64,000 bases of DNA, from positions 19,592,259 through 19,656,258 of the forward strand of contig CP137684.1 of NCBI GenBank assembly GCA_037976565.1, given 5' to 3'. Under the pieces are notes generated by a model. It had not been told where the DNA came from. It was given only the letters and a program-made list of their open reading frames with translations, and made no database searches. The DNA comes from Mesocentrotus franciscanus (Eukaryota; Echinodermata; Echinoidea; Camarodonta; Strongylocentrotidae). Shown here in pieces: positions 11,020-23,400 of the stretch. A program made the position numbers and the translations under genes. Position 1 is the first letter of the stretch. Every line of letters starts with the position of its first letter.

Positions 11020-13030
11020 CTTAATTTGTTCCACACATTCTGCAGAGTGGGGACACATCTTGATTCTCAACTGTCGCCTTGAATGCATTTGTCATCATTG
11101 CCTGATCTTGAGCTGCAGTGATAAGACCTTCGGTGTATTTCTTCAGGTCTCCCTTCTTCATCCAGTCCCAAGACCTATCATCCTTGACCTGCTTTGTCTG
11201 GCGCATCAACTGACCATTTAGCGACTTAGCCTTCCAATTCTTGAAGTTTAAAGTTTAAAGTTTGAAGTTTGAAGTTTATTATCCAAAAAAAAATTACATT
11301 CATATAAAAATCAAATGTGAATGTTTAACATTGAAAGGATTAAAAGGATTAATGGGACCAGAAAATAGCACTAAATGCTAATCGTATCTAACTAAACTAG
11401 CTGAATTCTAACCTCTCCTAGAGTACATCTGTTAGATGTCAGCTTTGTTTTCAGTTCGGCATACTCTCCTGGATGATGCGCTGAATGTTGGGAGCTATTC
11501 CTACCAATCTGGGAATGTGGCACCATATCATACGCCTTGCGGTAGTCTATCCAGGCCATTGCCAATTTGTTTTCTTCTTTTGCAGTTCCGCAATACCATT
11601 TTGTCGATGAGGAGTTGATCCTTTGTATCTCTGGAAACTTTCTTGCAACCTTTCTGTTCCTCAGGTAGGAGCTGTGCTGTGTCAAGGTGATCATATATCT
11701 TTTCAGCTAACATTCCACTCCACAGTTTCTACGTAAGATGAAGGCATGTTATGGGCCTGAAGTTATACACAGCATTTCCAAAGGAGGGATTCTTCACACA
11801 GTATTGTTCTCCCATGATTCATCCACTCAGGCACACTACCTGTTTCAAATATGTTGTTGAGCTGCTGTGTAATTTGTCTGTGAAGATTGAACTTGAACCC
11901 CATCTGGCCCCCGGTCCTTTCCAGTTGGCTGCCTTCCTCAGTTTGTTTTGAACATTTTCCACAGTAATGACCACATTCTCTTGTAACGTCTCATCCTTTA
12001 AGCTTTCTTCAACAGCTAGCCATTCTGCCTCTTGGTTATGTTCAGTTGCATTGTCCCAGATACCACTCCAGAAGTCACAGCTCTCCTGGGGATCTGGCAT
12101 TATGTCACTGTTATCAGTAACATCCGTCCAGCTTCTGATACAACCTCTTTTGGTCATACTGGAACACACAGTTTTGTCTGTATTGGTTTATTCTCTGCTC
12201 GTATCTTCTCAGTTTTGCAGCTTTTGCAGCTTTTGCTGTCACCCACTGCTTCAGCTCCTCAATGACCGCATTTCGTCCCTTCCTTTTCACATTGTACTTG
12301 TTCTCAATATGAGCTAGCCCTTTTATTCCGTTACCCTGGTTCTTCTCCTTCCTCTCCAACTTGCTGAATCCTCTTCTTAGTTGGTCTCTGTTTCCTTGGA
12401 TTCTCCTTTTCCAAAAATGCTTTTTTCTCCACTATAGGTTCTCTTGTGAAATACCCAGGTCACAGGAGGCAACCACTGCTGCAGCTCGTGTAAGCCTATT
12501 GGTCTCAGTGATATCAGTTGTCTCAATATGCCTCAGGACTACATTCACCTCCTTAGCAACCTCATGCAGCCTCTTCCTGTCAACCTGCTTTAGTGATCTT
12601 AGCTGGTGCTTCTCAATTTCTTGTAGAACATTTTTAATGCTTTGCAGGAGGTCTTTTTGCCTCTCTGTCAGCCCTTCAGTATCTTGGAAGTGGATTTCAT
12701 GACCGTCATTGCCCTGCCTTTCCATCTGAGGTGCAACGTCATCTGTACGGCATCAGTGCCATGATTACCTTGGGCTACCTTTTCTGCAGCATGATCACTT
12801 CCTGTCATTTCTCCCTCCCACAATGCCATCTCTCTCCTCTCTGTTTACTTTCTGTTTAATTTCCTCTAATTCAACTTCTGAGAGCCACTATGTGGTTTTA
12901 ATTGTGCGAGCCTGGTCTGCCAAGTTCTGCTCTGTTACCCTGAACATTCCTATCTCTTGCCAGCTATTCAACATTCTCCTTCTATATCCCTTGGTCCCTG
13001 ATTTACTCTCGTAGTAACACTCCATTACCA
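11020..13030 (-). pseudogene. Decayed minus-strand LINE reverse transcriptase relic
   Basis: Reading the minus strand from 13030 down, an N-terminal region (CYYESKSGTKGYRRRMLNSW, VTEQNLADQ) is followed by LHEVAKEVNVVLRHIETTDI, KKNQGNGIKGLAHIENKYNV and RRYEQRINQYRQNCVFQ. Then comes the reverse transcriptase beginning (DFWSGIWD, NWKGPG), a later part ([34 protein letters not shown]) and a downstream piece (WDWMKKGDLKKYTEG). Frameshifts and stops are frequent. The stretch with the catalytic YxDD box is missing between about 11390 and 11220, where an AT-rich insertion lies. The [12 protein letters not shown] motif is typical of reverse transcriptase motif A. The clade is unresolved. Confidence 0.7.
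11240..11390. repeat. Simple-repeat and AT-rich insertion inside the LINE relic
   Basis: A run of AAGTTTA/GAAGTTTA units (11244-11280) is followed by a short A-run. It sits where the catalytic part of the relic is missing. Confidence 0.5.
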
Positions 13031-13036
13031 CTCTGT

Positions 13037-13606
13037 ATAAAGCCCCCATCACACCAAACTAGTTCTCACTACGTTCTGGAAAATGTTGCCAAATGAGCTC
13101 AAACATTGTGTGAACAGAGTGAACGTAGTAGCAACTGTTTAAGAACTTCATGGACGGGCTCGGACTGGCTTGAACGGGAAGGGTGCTCTAGAACTCCATT
13201 TAGACGGAATGACCACGTACTTAAAACGAGATGGACGTACTACGAACAGAATTGTTGTACTTCGATCCTATTAGGAACGTGTTCTTCCCGTTGGCAAACA
13301 GACCCAACTCAAATGTCTTGATCTGCACAGCTTGAAGCGTTGAACAGGAATGAAGAATGGCAAGAACGTGCTGTGTTTTTATAGCACTCGAGCCAGGACG
13401 GGATTGCACACGCACCGATCTGAACTTGATATGAACTGACCGTGGACGGGGTACAAACGAGATGGACTATTAGGACTGTTTATGAACGAATTAGGATTGT
13501 ATTATAGACATTATTTACACATTCTGCCCCGACAAAAACCTGTTTTACTGTTTTCTAGGACGGATCCAGAAGGTAGTGAGAACTAGTTTGGTGTGATGGG
13601 GGTTTA
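13037..13606. mobile_element. MITE with about 40-bp terminal inverted repeats
   Basis: The left end AGCCCCCATCACACCAAAC...CACTACGTTCTGGA (13041-13080) is matched in inverse orientation by TCCAGAAGGTAGTGAG...GTGATGGGGGTTTA (13564-13605). There is no ORF. A rearranged relative lies at 27860-28986. The insertion truncates the LINE relic to its left. Flanking TA/TAA suggests a short target duplication but this is not certain. Confidence 0.75.
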
Positions 13607-14340
13607 AGGCTTGGTTCCATTTTCTTCGGTCAGTCACTGGATGACGACTGCGAGGTGTCTGCCCGTGCATACCTACACTTCCGGATGAGAGCCTGTCACG
13701 ATCAAACCTAGGCCTGCCATGTTCAGTCTCATTCACATTGTTATCTTCATTTCTGTTTATGTTTATTCTATGTTCATTATTATTTTCATTATTATTATTA
13801 TTGTTATCATCATCTTCATTATTATCATTGTTACTGTCTGAAACGTTTCCTAACATAGCAATCACTAAGTTATAGTTCTTGCAGTGGTAATATAGATATA
13901 AGACATTTTTGTACTGCTCTGTAAATGTCAAATTAGCGAATCGGTTAATAGACTGCAAAGTATTTTGGAACAACTTTCCCATTTCCTGTGCAATCAGATA
14001 TTTTTTTTAAATGTCATTTTCTTTCACAAGCTTCTTTTCCCTTCTTATTATAGATTGCATGTTGTTAGAATTCACCAAAACATATCCCTTTCAGCCATAC
14101 ATCTTGAAGAAAATTATGTTTTAGTCAAGATGTGTATTAGAACAAATAACGGAGTTGCATGACATCATATCATATTTCCAGCTATCTGGTAATTTTTAAA
14201 TTGCTACAAAGGCAAGATTGAAAATCAAATTTTTCATTCAAATCATATAATTTATATTACTCTGGAGTCATGCAATCTTACATAACAATTTAATATATGC
14301 TACAATAGTGTAGTATGATATACATGTATGGTGATTTACT
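13607..14340. other. Non-coding region with AT trinucleotide microsatellite
   Basis: An ATT/ATC-type microsatellite spans about 13735-13835. An apparent minus-strand ORF across it is mostly Asn/Glu encoded by the repeat. Nothing else is recognisable before the first exon of the Roc gene. Confidence 0.4.
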
Positions 14341-14347
14341 TTCACAG

Positions 14348-14412
14348 AGGATGAATATAGTAAAGCTCGTGTGGATGAAACAGCAAAGAGGCTGATCGTG
14401 ACCCCACCACAG
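14348..14412 (+). CDS. Roc gene, first exon visible in the window
   Basis: The exon encodes DEYSKARVDETAKRLIVTPPQ after two bases completing a split codon. The acceptor is TTTCACAG and the donor CAG/GTAATT. Its incoming phase means at least one exon lies further 5'. It should lie after the P-loop in the Roc domain. Confidence 0.65.
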
Positions 14413-17400
14413 GTAATTATCATCTTCATACAGGTATTGTATTTCTAATCATGTTAATCCAAATAAAAATCTATATGAAAGTAAATGTAGTAGTGAGTTG
14501 TGATTATGATGGAGAAGTGAAATTCTGCCAGAAGAAAAAAATTTAAGTTTATGATGACCTTCCAAACAAACAAATTATGTCAGAAATCTGCTCAATGAAT
14601 TTGAAAGCAATATACCTGGGTAGGAGGTAAAAAGTGATAATTATATGGGCTGTCTGAGACTACAATGCACTACAGCAGCATTTTTTTTTATCAACTGGGT
14701 TGCCGCGAGAGAAATTAATTGAACATCTGTTTTTGGATCAATTATGAAATGAGCATAAATTTTGTGAGAAATAAATATTGAAAACCGCTATGTATTTTCA
14801 TGAAGAAATAACGTTTTGAAGACAATCGCTTCACGCGCTCGCAATATTTAGAAACAGTAGGACTTTAGGCAATGAAGTGCCTGAATAGCTACATAATTGG
14901 TCGACGAGTTGCCAAAATATATCTTACATTTTTTAATCGAAATCGCATTTTTACCACACTTGTTCACTTCACTCGCCCAGAACATTTAGTAACGGGACGA
15001 TTCTGAATAACGAGATGCCCGAATATCCTTATATATTCGTGCATCGAGGTGACCAAATATATGACTTTGGATTCATGTATTGGGCAAGAGGTTCCCTCAT
15101 AAATGATACCATATATTATCTACTGTTTTTTGTTTACAAAATAACATTTTACCACTCTAACAATGTCATTGTATTTGCTCGCTCGCTCCCAGATTTTAGA
15201 AACAAAATGTGTCCGTAAGTGTGTACCTGGCACTTGAGATGTACCATAGTGATGGAAAATGAATCTTCTGTAATAAATTTGGGAATTAGGGCGATACAAA
15301 ACTTTTTATTTTTCAAAAGGTTGCCCAGACTAGACAAGGTTGAAATAGGCTGCACTACAGTATGTCGGGATCGCTGTTTCCTTTCCATATGCATTTCAAT
15401 CATGATATTAAATTTTGATACACAAGTCTCACAGCCACAAAGTATGTAATTTATATTTATTTTTTAGAAAGCAGATTCTTATCATCATGCTGTCTTGAAC
15501 TTCAATTTCATTACTGCAACACAAGTTTACTTCTAACTCTGTATTAGCCATTCAAGTATTCATAAACCTAGTACATGTATTAGCTGTTTGCATCTTGAAT
15601 GTCAAGTTCGTAGTCATGCAATGACACAATAAATTACTCTAGACCAGACCAGAATGACAGTGTAAATGAATAAAGAGTGGGATCATCTCATTAACCACTT
15701 TAAAAAAGTAGTTCTACCAGTAGTTGCTAATTGTGATGCACTTAGTGCAAGCTGCTCGATGACAATTTTAATAATGGTTTATTTTGTGTACAGGATCAAG
15801 AAAGTTTAGAACCACACAGCGATATTACTCTTGACAGTGGCCCGAATGCTGTAAAAGCAGGTTTGTATATTTCTTTGTTTTGTTTTTTGTTATTTTTAGT
15901 TTGTATTCGTTTGTTTTCTTAACCCTCGATCAATCCTTAATTCATCATCCATAAGAAATAAAGTATCAATAAAAGTTGATAACAAATAAGTATTTACTTG
16001 TTAAAACTCCTTTTAAAGTGTTATCACAGAAATGTTTGTATAACCAAGTGATCAATTTAAACTGCAATCAATTCTGACTTATTAAATGTCAGTTACATGA
16101 AATATACTCATAATAATAATAATAATAATGATTATGATAAAGATAGTCACATTTGAAGGCCTTTTTTAGAATGATAGTGCACACGCTCCACTCCTGGAGA
16201 GTATTTTGACCAGGCGCCATTTTACAAACGCACACATGCCAATCTAACCACATTAACGTTCACGTCCTTCTTGGTACCTATTTAACACCTGAGCGGAGAG
16301 TGGCAGATGTAGATTAATTATGAACGTATATATCCTACAAATATATGTATATATTTCTTCATTACAGAAGAATTTGTCTTAGATAATGTGGAGGCGCCCA
16401 AGGCTAAAGAGGAGTATGATAATATGCCAAATCAAATAGCAAGTCTGGTCGAGAAAATGCTTGAGGAACAGGTTCACCTGAAGGTAGAATTCATCTTTTA
16501 AACTTGTATCTTTATGTGGGATAATATGTACAAGATTTTCTACAATGGCTTTGTTTTATCCTAGAATCTTCCACTTCTTTCTATCCACAGGAGACCCAGA
16601 AATAACAAAATGTTGTACCTAGAATACAAAATTACCGGTAAGAGTAATCCTTAGCAGAATGTAATGAGTCTGTTTCTTCAAAAGCGCAACGAACCATATT
16701 TTTGCGCAGCTAACAGAATTTACCAGGTCCACAAGATGACTGTCTGGAAATTGATTGTTGCATAAGATGACCTTAAACGCTAATGTTAACAGAAACGTTT
16801 CTACAGAGCTGTGACAGCCAGCATACATAGCTATATCCACCTCTGACAACGGCTATGATAATCTGTTACAGTTAATGGTATCATCAGATTATGGTGTGTT
16901 TCCACAGGAGTGTATAACTGCAGATAATCCATTAGACCCAGAAAGATGGAGAGATGGAAAGTAACAGTATTTCAAAATCCAAGAAAACATATGTATATAA
17001 ATCATACCAGCTGATCTCAATCTTCGTTGATGTCAGGAGTGGGATGAAAAATCTATGTTAGAACCTGAGGCACATGAGAGTGAAAAAGATCAATCAAGGG
17101 GAAAAAAAAGAAAAGTTGCCTTTCATATTTGAACAGGTTTACACGGAATAAAACCTTTGAGTGAACCAAAACCTTTTGTTTTTACTTGCTGCTCCTTCAG
17201 AGACATTTTGGACTTTACACATTCTTGTTTGCTGGTCTGGATTGAATATATATATAAGAAACAAAATGGTTATTTGCTTACTGGATATTTTTGCTCATAC
17301 TCTGCTAAAAATGATGTTACAGTATGTCATATAGAAGATTTCTTCATGATTCAAGTCTGGACAAAGTTGTTTTGTGATTGTCTTCAGGATCAGTACTGAT

Positions 17401-20400
17401 GTTCCCATCATTTTTTGTAAAATGTTGTTTTCGATAATTGTTCATGTAGATGTGTATTCATTTTCATTATTCCTTAGGAGATAGGAACAGACAGTAATGA
17501 TAGCGGTAGAGTAGAAGGAGTCTCACTAAGTATATGGGACTTTGCTGGACACGACATATACTACACAACCCATCAGGTAAGAGAAAATTTAAGAACATTA
17601 GTTTCCTTATAAATTCTACTGTGGTGCCATGAAAGCAAAATTGTGAAGTATTGTTAGATTCTGGTATTTGAAAAAAATGGAATAAATTGTATTGACTACA
17701 GGATCCCATACATCCATCATGGCATACATGTCCTAAATAATTTCACCTGTGAATTTTTTCAGATCAGTTTCAGTGTAGATATTTCATTCTCAAATTAGAA
17801 ATGGAGACCATTATTCCATTGTCTCAATATAATGCTTCAGTTCAGGGCACATGGATTCATGTACTTTAGATAATGCACATTTGTTGACCTACATATTGGC
17901 TTCACCAGGCGTTTTATAGGTGTGTATTAATGTGTGGTCCAGTCGTAGATGCAAAGTCATGCCCAGTGTCTAAATTATTTCTTTTTTTATTTAATATGTA
18001 TTCCACTGTAGGAGAACAGATTTCACATAAGTTTAGAATTGCTGGCTTCTTGCTATCTAATAAAGTGAAGAAAAGTGCTGTAAACTGCAACACCCCTAGA
18101 ACTATGTCTTAATTTTTAAATATTTTTTTCTTTTTTGACAGAAGTTTCTTATTTATTTGACCTGTCATGCTCATGGAGTTATCTAGGAATTGATAATATG
18201 TATGCAAAGAGATCTGTTTATCATGATACTCGAAAATTGATAATGGCTATATACAGTGTGAGTCCAAAAAAAGTTTACACCTAGAAAATTGCTAATTATT
18301 TTAAAAATCATTGATGAACAGTAAATCATTATACATCTTATGAAAGAGTGTTTTATCCCAAATCATTTGGTATCATTTTTGTGTGGTTTGTGGTCACGCT
18401 TGGATGAACAGGATACATTGTTTAAGAGAGTGCAAAAATCGACTTGTGCCAAAGTGATGCATATGTGATGTTTGAATAAAACAATTGGGATTTGGGTATT
18501 AATTTGGTCTTTGCAGATCCAAATAACATCTCTAACAAAATTAATCATGCCACTTATTTCAAAACACAAACAGAGTCACACTCAGTCAGTCACACACACA
18601 CACGCACGCACACAGACACACTTCCGCGCACTCGCACACTCAGATAAATGAAAAATACACACAGCCAAGTCATTATTTGGCCAACTGTTTTGTTGCTACA
18701 GGTAACCATGTAAGGCCTGTACTGCCAGCTTCATGGTCGAGTGGCCGGCAACTAATCCGACCCTCCACCGAGTCTCTCAGTGGGAGGGTGCTTAGACACC
18801 CTGCAGGATGAAAAATAACACCTGTCAAAGCATGGCCCCGGCTGGTCATGCATCTAGGACAAGTCGGCCACTGGCTCCTGGTTGCAGGGGGCATATGAGC
18901 TGCGCCTCGGTGACCAACGGCTACGGGCGGAAGAGTTGCTGGGAAGAGGCCACTTATGGTTGCGACAGGAAGGGCATCCGGCGTAAAATAAAGCTCCATC
19001 AAATTTCATTTAATGGCAAGACAGAACAATATGGGCACCGTCCAGCCCGAAGGACGGCGTGGGTCACTCCACCGACCCTCGCAAAGCCGTGGTGGGAGAA
19101 GAGACCGAACTAGTGTCCATGATGACGGCAAATAGCCTGATGCTGGCGCTGTGGATGGTCAGAAGGACAAGATCAGACATTCAGGTTCGGAGAACAACGT
19201 ACGTGTAGACACATGGAACATAGGGAGTATGTCAGGAAGGTCTGGAGAGGTAGTAGATGTGATGAGACGGAGAAAGATTGATATCTGTTGTCTGCAGGAG
19301 ACCAGATGGAAAGGAGGCAGTGCCCGTTGGCTTGGTAGTATAGGAGCCAGGTATAAGTTCTACTGGCAAGGTAAAGATGATGGTACTGCTGGGGTAGGGA
19401 TCTTGATAAGCGAGACGTGGGTTACTCAAGTGGTTAGCATGGACAGGATTAGCGAAAGAGCCATCGCCCTAAAACTAGTCATAGGGAGCAAACTTGTCAA
19501 CATTCTCTCTGTCTATGCACCTCAGGCAGGCAGGACACAGGAGGAGAAGGATGCCTTCTGGGATCAGATGCATGTTATTGTTGCAAACATTCCTGATAAG
19601 GAAACGATCATCCTAGGAGGTGACCTAAATGGCCATGTTGGCAAGTTAGCAGATGGTTACCAGGGTGCGCATGGAGGGATGGGATTTGGCAGAAGGAACA
19701 CAGAGGGGGAGACAATTCTAGAATTTGCTGAAGCCATGGAAATGATGATAGGAAACACTTTCTTCAGCAAACCAGACAGTCACCTTATCACATATGACTC
19801 TGGGGGAAACAAAACCCAAATCGATTACATCCTGGTAAGAGCCACTGATTGGGCCATGATGAAGAATGTGAAAGCATTTGCCAGAGAGGAATGTGTCTCT
19901 CAGCATCACCTAGTAGCTGCAGACCTCCACATAAAGGCCGGTAAGAAGAAACAAAGGAAGTTCAAGCCAAGGCTGCAGATCTGGAGTACAGGAGGACTAT
20001 CGGTCTATTATTGAATCCAGACGTGCAGAGGTTCAAGAGGCCAGTGGTATAGAAGATAAATGGCTGGCAATGAAAAAGATTTGGCTTGAGGCAGCAGCAG
20101 CGGTGTGCGGATGGACACGAGGAAAAAGCAGACACAAAGAAACCTGGTGGTGGAATGAGGATGTCGCAGAGGTTGTTGAGGAGAAGAATGCAAAGTTTAA
20201 AATCTGGAATCAATCAGGGAGGGAGGAAGACCACAAAGCATACAAGATAGCAAAGAGAAACTCACGGCAAGTGATTTGGGAAGCCCAGGAGGCCAAGAGA
20301 AGTGAGCTTCTGGAGGAAATAACAGAAGGGAATCAAAAGAAGCTATTCCAGATAGTTAAGCAGATGGCACAAACTGCTGTGGACGTGATGGGCCCAACAT

Positions 20401-23400
20401 GTGTGAAAGATGAGGCTGAAAACATTGTCATTGAGGCTGCTTCAGTGAAAGAAGCGTGGAGGAGTTACATGGAACACCTCATGAATGTTGAAAACTCATG
20501 GGATGGGATCACTGAGTGTGACGCAACAGAGGGGCCAAGATGTCTCATCTCACAAGGTGAGGTTGCTCGCGCCCTTTTACTCTCCAGCAAGGGAAAGGCA
20601 GCTGGTCCATCAGGAGTGGTCACGGAACTCATACTAGCATCAGGGAAGCACGGTGTTGATTGGTTGATAGATCTGTTCAATGATATTCTAGATGAAGGTC
20701 GCATTCCATCTGACTGGACTCTGAGTGCAGTAGTCCCACTCTATAAAGGAAAAGGAGACCCACTGGCATGTGGGTCCTATCGAGCCATCAAGCTTCTCGA
20801 GCATACCATGAAGATCTATGAGAGAGTTCTGGAAAAGAGAATCAGAGAGCAGGTTGCAGTTGATGAAATGCAGTTTGGCTTTATGCTTTATGTACGCCAG
20901 ATGCAAGAAAAGTTTCTTGCAAAGAAGCAGCAGCTGTACTTTGCATTTGTCGACCTAGAGAAGGCCTTTGACCGAGTACCAAGGGAGGTTGTCAGATGGG
21001 CATTGAGGATGGCAGGTGTTGAGGAGTGGCTCGTACGAGCAGTCATGGCACTATTTGCAGAAGCAAAGACACACATCCAAACATCTTGTGGTGACAGCAA
21101 AAGCTTTGATGTCAAAGTAGGAGTTCACCAGGGCTCAGTGCTCAGTCCTCTCCTCTTCATCATCGTAATGGATGTTATCTCAAAGGACATTCGGGAAGGC
21201 TTTCCATGGGAACTGCTCTACGCAGATGATTTGGTGCTGATGGCTAAGAGTGAACAAGAACTGATAGCTAGAATGTCTTCATGGCAAGCAGCCTTAGAAG
21301 GAAAGGGTCTGAAAGTGAATGCTGGAAAGTCCAAGGTCATGGTGTCTTCTGCTGATGCAGGTGAGACAGAGAAAACAGGAGAGTACCCCTGCGGAGTTTG
21401 CTATACAGGTGTTGGAGCAAACTCAATCAGATGCACCAAATGCAGGAGCTGGGTCCATCGCAGATGCAGTGGAATATGTGGTAGCCTGCAAGCAGCAAGT
21501 AAGACATTCATCTGTAAGAGATGCTTAGGCACAATCTCACAGAAATGTACAAGTGACAATGTGACAGGTCTGGATCTCCATGGAACAACGTATGATAAGG
21601 TGGAGAAGTTCTGCTACCTGGGAGACATGTTGGCTGTCAGAGGAGGAGAGACAGCAGCTGTGACTGCAAGAATCCAAAGCGCTTGGAAAAAGTTTCGTGA
21701 GCTCTCTCCTTTCCTCACCTCAAGGGCGACCCCGTTAAGAGCGAAAGGAAAGGTTATGATGCCTGTGTTAGAAAATGCATGACGTACGGGAGCGAAACAT
21801 GGGCAATGAAATCGTCCAGTGTACAGCGAATGGAGAAAGCTGAGATGAGGATGGTGAGGTGGATGCGCAGGGTATCACTTCACGAGAGAGGGAAGAACAA
21901 AGTCCTCCTTCAATCAATGGGCTTGATGGGGGTGGCACAGGTTATGAGGAGAAATAGACTTAGATGGTTTGGACATGTGGCAAGAAGAGAGGCAACACAC
22001 TGGCTCCAGAGGGCTCTAAACCTTCCGGTCACCGGAAGAAGACCCCGCGGAAGACCCAGGAAAACTTGGAGGGAAACCATAGAAGAAGATGCCAAAACAT
22101 CGGGTATCAGTCATATGGATCCCACAGACAGGAAAGCTTGGAAAGAAGCCATTAAGGAAATGAAATGTCCAACCCCACAAAGTGGGACAAATGGACTTTA
22201 AACGCTGATGATGATGATGATGAACATTTCTGTAAAATCGCAAATTTCCCATTTAATATCAAAATGGAATTTAAATTCAATAATAATGCCATGATGAAAG
22301 TTTGGTGCATTAACATCACAATGAATTGTTTCTCCTAAAGGACTCGGTCAGTCTGCATATAAATGTGCTATGTTAGTGTGGGTGTGTGTGTGTGACTTTG
22401 CTTCTGAAAAAAGCATATGCAATGCATCTCATTTGATACATTCAATTCATTCTCTCACTTTAATACTTTTGCGCAAGTCGATTTTCGCAAACAATGCCTC
22501 CTGTTCATCCAAGCGTGAACACATACCACACAAAAATGATACCAAACGATTCGGGATATAACACTCTTTCAAAACATGTATGATAACCTAGCGTTCATAG
22601 CTGACTTTTAAAATAAATGACAATTTTCTGAGTGTAAACTTTTTTGTGACTCGCACGGTATATGGAGCCAGAGTATCTACATCAGTCAGTTTTATCCAAA
22701 GAACTTAATAATTTTTTGGAAATTAATGCTTTGTCTTGGGTTTGAATACATATATTGCAATTTAGAGGCCTCTTGCCCTTACTTATGAATTATACTCACT
22801 ATATTAATACAGTTAACAACTAAGTTATTCATACCCTTATCAAGTTTTCTAATTCTTTAAGTACATGTAGGTGAAAAAATTTATTTGTCCAGGTTTATGT
22901 TTCTTGAGAATGTGACATATTGAAGCTTACATCTAAAAGTATTTAACAAAGGCCCTAATTCAACCAGTCCACCTTGCATTCATGAGTTATGAAAAACACG
23001 AAAAACATCAAATTTAAAAGGGGTTTGCAGAGCTGCCAACTAGTACGGATTTCCCGTAATTGGTATGGAAATTAATGCTCATTACGGCAGTACGGAATGT
23101 TGTCTCAAATTACGGATTTTTTTTTTTTTTTTTTTTTTTTAAACGTAAATATGATTTATCGTAGCGAGTGCTGTACAGTATGGCAGCCATCCAACACTCG
23201 CTGATAAAGACGGAAAAGTATTAAGTATTCTCTTAATAGAAGCCAACTGATGTGTTGTGACGACCTGAAAGTCAATTTTTAGCAACTTTGTGTGAGTAAC
23301 ATCACCAAATTTTTTAGATAATTATGCGCCATGCATCCGCGCAGTGTTGGCGCGCCATTTTTTTAAAGATTCATAGCGCCGCATAGGAAATTACTGATTT

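Larger units (their letters stand above)
18700..22225 (+). mobile_element. RTE-like LINE, nearly complete, with a (GAT)n tail
   Basis: A non-coding leader (about 18700-19150) precedes one polyprotein broken into three frames, and the element ends with GATGATGATGATGATG (22207-22222), the usual RTE-type simple-repeat tail. It is inserted within the mariner-like element in the 6-kb intron between 17576 and 23610. Details of the two coding halves are given separately. Confidence 0.8.
18254..22658. mobile_element. Mariner-like element with about 200-bp terminal inverted repeats, interrupted by a LINE
   Basis: The left end CAGTGTGAGTCC (18254) continues through AAAGTTTACAC to a block near 18470. 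The right end is its inverted, diverged copy, ending GTGTAAACTTTTTTGTGAC and GACTCGCACGG (22658). TA dinucleotides flank both ends (18252-18253 and 22659-22660), as in Tc1/mariner insertions. No transposase remains. A CA-rich microsatellite lies at 18590-18625 and a LINE at about 18700-22225 splits the element. Confidence 0.7.

Noticed and set aside
13545..13982. Minus-strand ORF with poly-Asn stretch
   Set aside because: The Asn/Asp/Glu run is the translation of an AT-trinucleotide microsatellite, and the rest overlaps the right end of a MITE.
13965..14340. Missing P-loop exon just before the first Roc exon
   Set aside because: No GxxxxGK(S/T) coding sequence was found in any frame by eye between the MITE and 14348.
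18808..19113. Separate ORFs ahead of the RTE-like LINE endonuclease
   Set aside because: They lie in the LINE leader and show no domain; they look like chance reading frames.
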